From positions 1 through 5,922 of the forward strand of contig CAYSIX010000238.1 in NCBI GenBank assembly GCA_964431205.1: a DNA stretch of 5,922 nt. Reading direction: 5' to 3'. Position 1 is the first letter of the stretch. Every line of letters starts with the position of its first letter. This document shows positions 4,955 through 5,922 of the stretch, piece by piece. Position numbers and translations under genes: made by a program. Origin of the DNA: CAYSIX01 sp964431205 (GTDB taxonomy: Bacteria > Planctomycetota > Phycisphaerae > Phycisphaerales > Phycisphaeraceae). The notes beneath the pieces are model-generated. The model was not told the origin of the DNA, ran no database searches, and saw nothing but the letters and a program-made list of their open reading frames with translations.

Positions 4955-5794
4955 TCAGGAAAACAGGTTGCCAATGGCGCGGATGACGTCGAGGAAGAAG
5001 TTGCCTTGTCGCTGCCGGAACCACTCGAACGGCAGGTCCGGGCTGCCGATGAACGGCCGCAGGACCCAACTCATCTGTGCACCGACGAGCGCGAACACAA
5101 TGACCCAGATCTTGAACACCTGCTGCGCCTTGCGGTCCGTGGAATCGCCGACGAGGTCGAGCGCACTGCTGTGGTCTTCATCGGCGTCTTGCTTCTCCTC
5201 GCTGTCTTTGTCGGGCGGCGGAGCCTTCGAATCCGCTTCATCCGCACTTGACCCGGCGGCCGAAGCAGACCCGACCAAGTCGCTGGCGCGCTGCGCCAGC
5301 ACGAGGCGGTGCAGCGTCCGAAGCAAGAACGAGAGCCCGAGCACGCCCGCCACCGCCGCCATCGCCACGTTCAGCAGCTTCATAAACGGGTAGCTGTCCG
5401 TGCTCAGTGCGAAGAACACGACGATCGGCCCGAGCGACGCGAGCACGGCGAGCATGACCCCGAGCATCGCCATGAGCAAACGCAGCACCGCGGCGATGCT
5501 CAGCCGTGAACCGACCAGCGCGTTGAACACGTAAAGCGAGGGGAACGTCACGACCAGCGTCAGCAGAAACAACAGCGGCAGCTTCACCGCGCTGGCCACA
5601 AGCTGCATCACGGCCTGGTCGGCCCCCCGCACCACCGCGTACGAGCCCATGCACAGCCCATACAACGCCCCGAGCAGGACGACGACGATCGTCAGCCCGC
5701 CGACCGACGCCTCGATCCGCCCGCTCTGGAGCGCCGACATGCGGGTCGCGTCGCCACGAAGGATCGAGTCGAGTTGTCGAAACCATTGTCGCAT
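4955..5794 (-). CDS. Multi-pass membrane protein B, WVLRPFIGxP family, function unknown
   Basis: A 279-residue integral membrane protein, paralogous to its downstream neighbour. Hydrophobic segments lie near residues 31-55, 66-95, 101-130, 136-158 and 226-246. AQMSWVLRPFIGSP (239-252) and PFEWFRQRQGNFFLDVIRAI (255-274) close the protein. Unlike protein A, it carries a hydrophilic acidic linker at about 170-224 (runs of D, E, K and P), presumably on one face of the membrane. I recall homologues in varied bacteria, some automatically labelled 'actin-binding WH2 domain-containing', a name I do not consider supported. The start ATG at 5794-5792 was preferred over the ATG 10 codons upstream because a good GGGGAG ribosome binding site sits 8 nt before it. 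First gene of a two-gene operon. Confidence 0.8.
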   Translation of the reverse strand: MRQWFRQLDSILRGDATRMSALQSGRIEASVGGLTIVVVLLGALYGLCMGSYAVVRGADQAVMQLVASAVKLPLLFLLTLVVTFPSLYVFNALVGSRLSIAAVLRLLMAMLGVMLAVLASLGPIVVFFALSTDSYPFMKLLNVAMAAVAGVLGLSFLLRTLHRLVLAQRASDLVGSASAAGSSADEADSKAPPPDKDSEEKQDADEDHSSALDLVGDSTDRKAQQVFKIWVIVFALVGAQMSWVLRPFIGSPDLPFEWFRQRQGNFFLDVIRAIGNLFS

Positions 5795-5802
5795 GAGGTG
5801 GA

Positions 5803-5808
5803 CTCCCC
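5803..5808 (-). promoter_or_regulatory. Ribosome binding site of membrane protein B
   Basis: GGGGAG on the minus strand, 8 nt before the ATG at 5794. It decides between this start and the in-frame ATG at 5824, which has no comparable site. It contrasts with the SD-less starts elsewhere in the window. Confidence 0.7.
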
Positions 5809-5841
5809 GAGGCCGCCGCGGCACCCGTGGACGAATGTCGG

Positions 5842-5855
5842 CGGGTCGCGACCCG
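5842..5855. promoter_or_regulatory. Perfect 14-bp palindrome upstream of the membrane-protein pair
   Basis: CGGGTCGCGACCCG is a perfect palindrome 47 bp before the start of membrane protein B. With one bulged G it extends into TGTCG/CGACA flanks. It could be an operator or an RNA hairpin in the 5' region. I found no convincing promoter in 5809-5922, so its placement relative to transcription is unknown, and palindromes of this kind occur by chance in GC-rich DNA. Confidence 0.3.
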
Positions 5856-5922
5856 ACACATGTTGTTGATACGGGCTCTACGTCGGTCGGTATGGGTCCG
5901 GTTCGGCCAAATGCGTCCGGTA

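Noticed and set aside
1..5922. CRISPR arrays, insertion sequences, rRNA or tRNA genes
   Set aside because: No regularly spaced direct repeats, no transposase motifs with terminal inverted repeats, and no rRNA or tRNA signatures were seen on either strand by eye.

Overview
This is a GC-rich bacterial window, very probably from a planctomycete and perhaps from the Phycisphaerae. That placement is inferred from three things: a HYExAFE-type protein, two membrane proteins with a WVLRPFIGxP signature, and several GC-rich palindromic intergenic repeats, all of which I associate with that phylum. No 16S rRNA or other taxonomic marker is present.

Layout. Positions 1-3450 are read on the minus strand, in transcription order: a class I SAM-dependent methyltransferase (2581-3450); hisS, histidyl-tRNA synthetase (1241-2569), 11 nt behind it; a palindromic repeat (1145-1225); a HYExAFE-family protein with a nuclease-like core (592-1107); another palindromic repeat (489-554); a promoter, tiny leader ORF and terminator (283-439); and the first 70 codons of ileS, isoleucyl-tRNA synthetase, which runs off the left edge. 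Diverging from the methyltransferase across 83 bp is rsmD (3534-4226, plus strand), the 16S rRNA G966 methyltransferase, with a low-complexity insert of about 40 residues. Convergent with rsmD, 5 bp away, is a minus-strand pair of tandem paralogous membrane proteins (4232-4942 and 4955-5794).

The most notable signal is the ileS leader. A good sigma70-like promoter (TTGGCC, 17 bp, TATACT) lies 9 bp before an ATG that opens a 21-codon ORF with three isoleucine codons in five (I-A-G-I-I). The segment CGGCAGGG, just before its stop codon, is repeated exactly as the 3' arm of a rho-independent terminator, so both copies can pair with the same CCCUGCC segment. This is the geometry of ribosome-mediated transcription attenuation: stalling at Ile codons would leave the first copy free to form an antiterminator, while a ribosome at the stop codon would cover it and let the terminator form. 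It would be an isoleucine-responsive attenuator controlling ileS.

Functionally, positions 1-4226 are rich in translation genes (two aminoacyl-tRNA synthetases, an rRNA methyltransferase). The membrane pair on the right has no assigned function. Several start codons (leader ORF, HYExAFE gene, methyltransferase, rsmD) lack a Shine-Dalgarno sequence and instead have a -10-like hexamer 6-9 nt upstream, suggesting leaderless transcripts. The membrane-protein genes have purine-rich ribosome binding sites instead.
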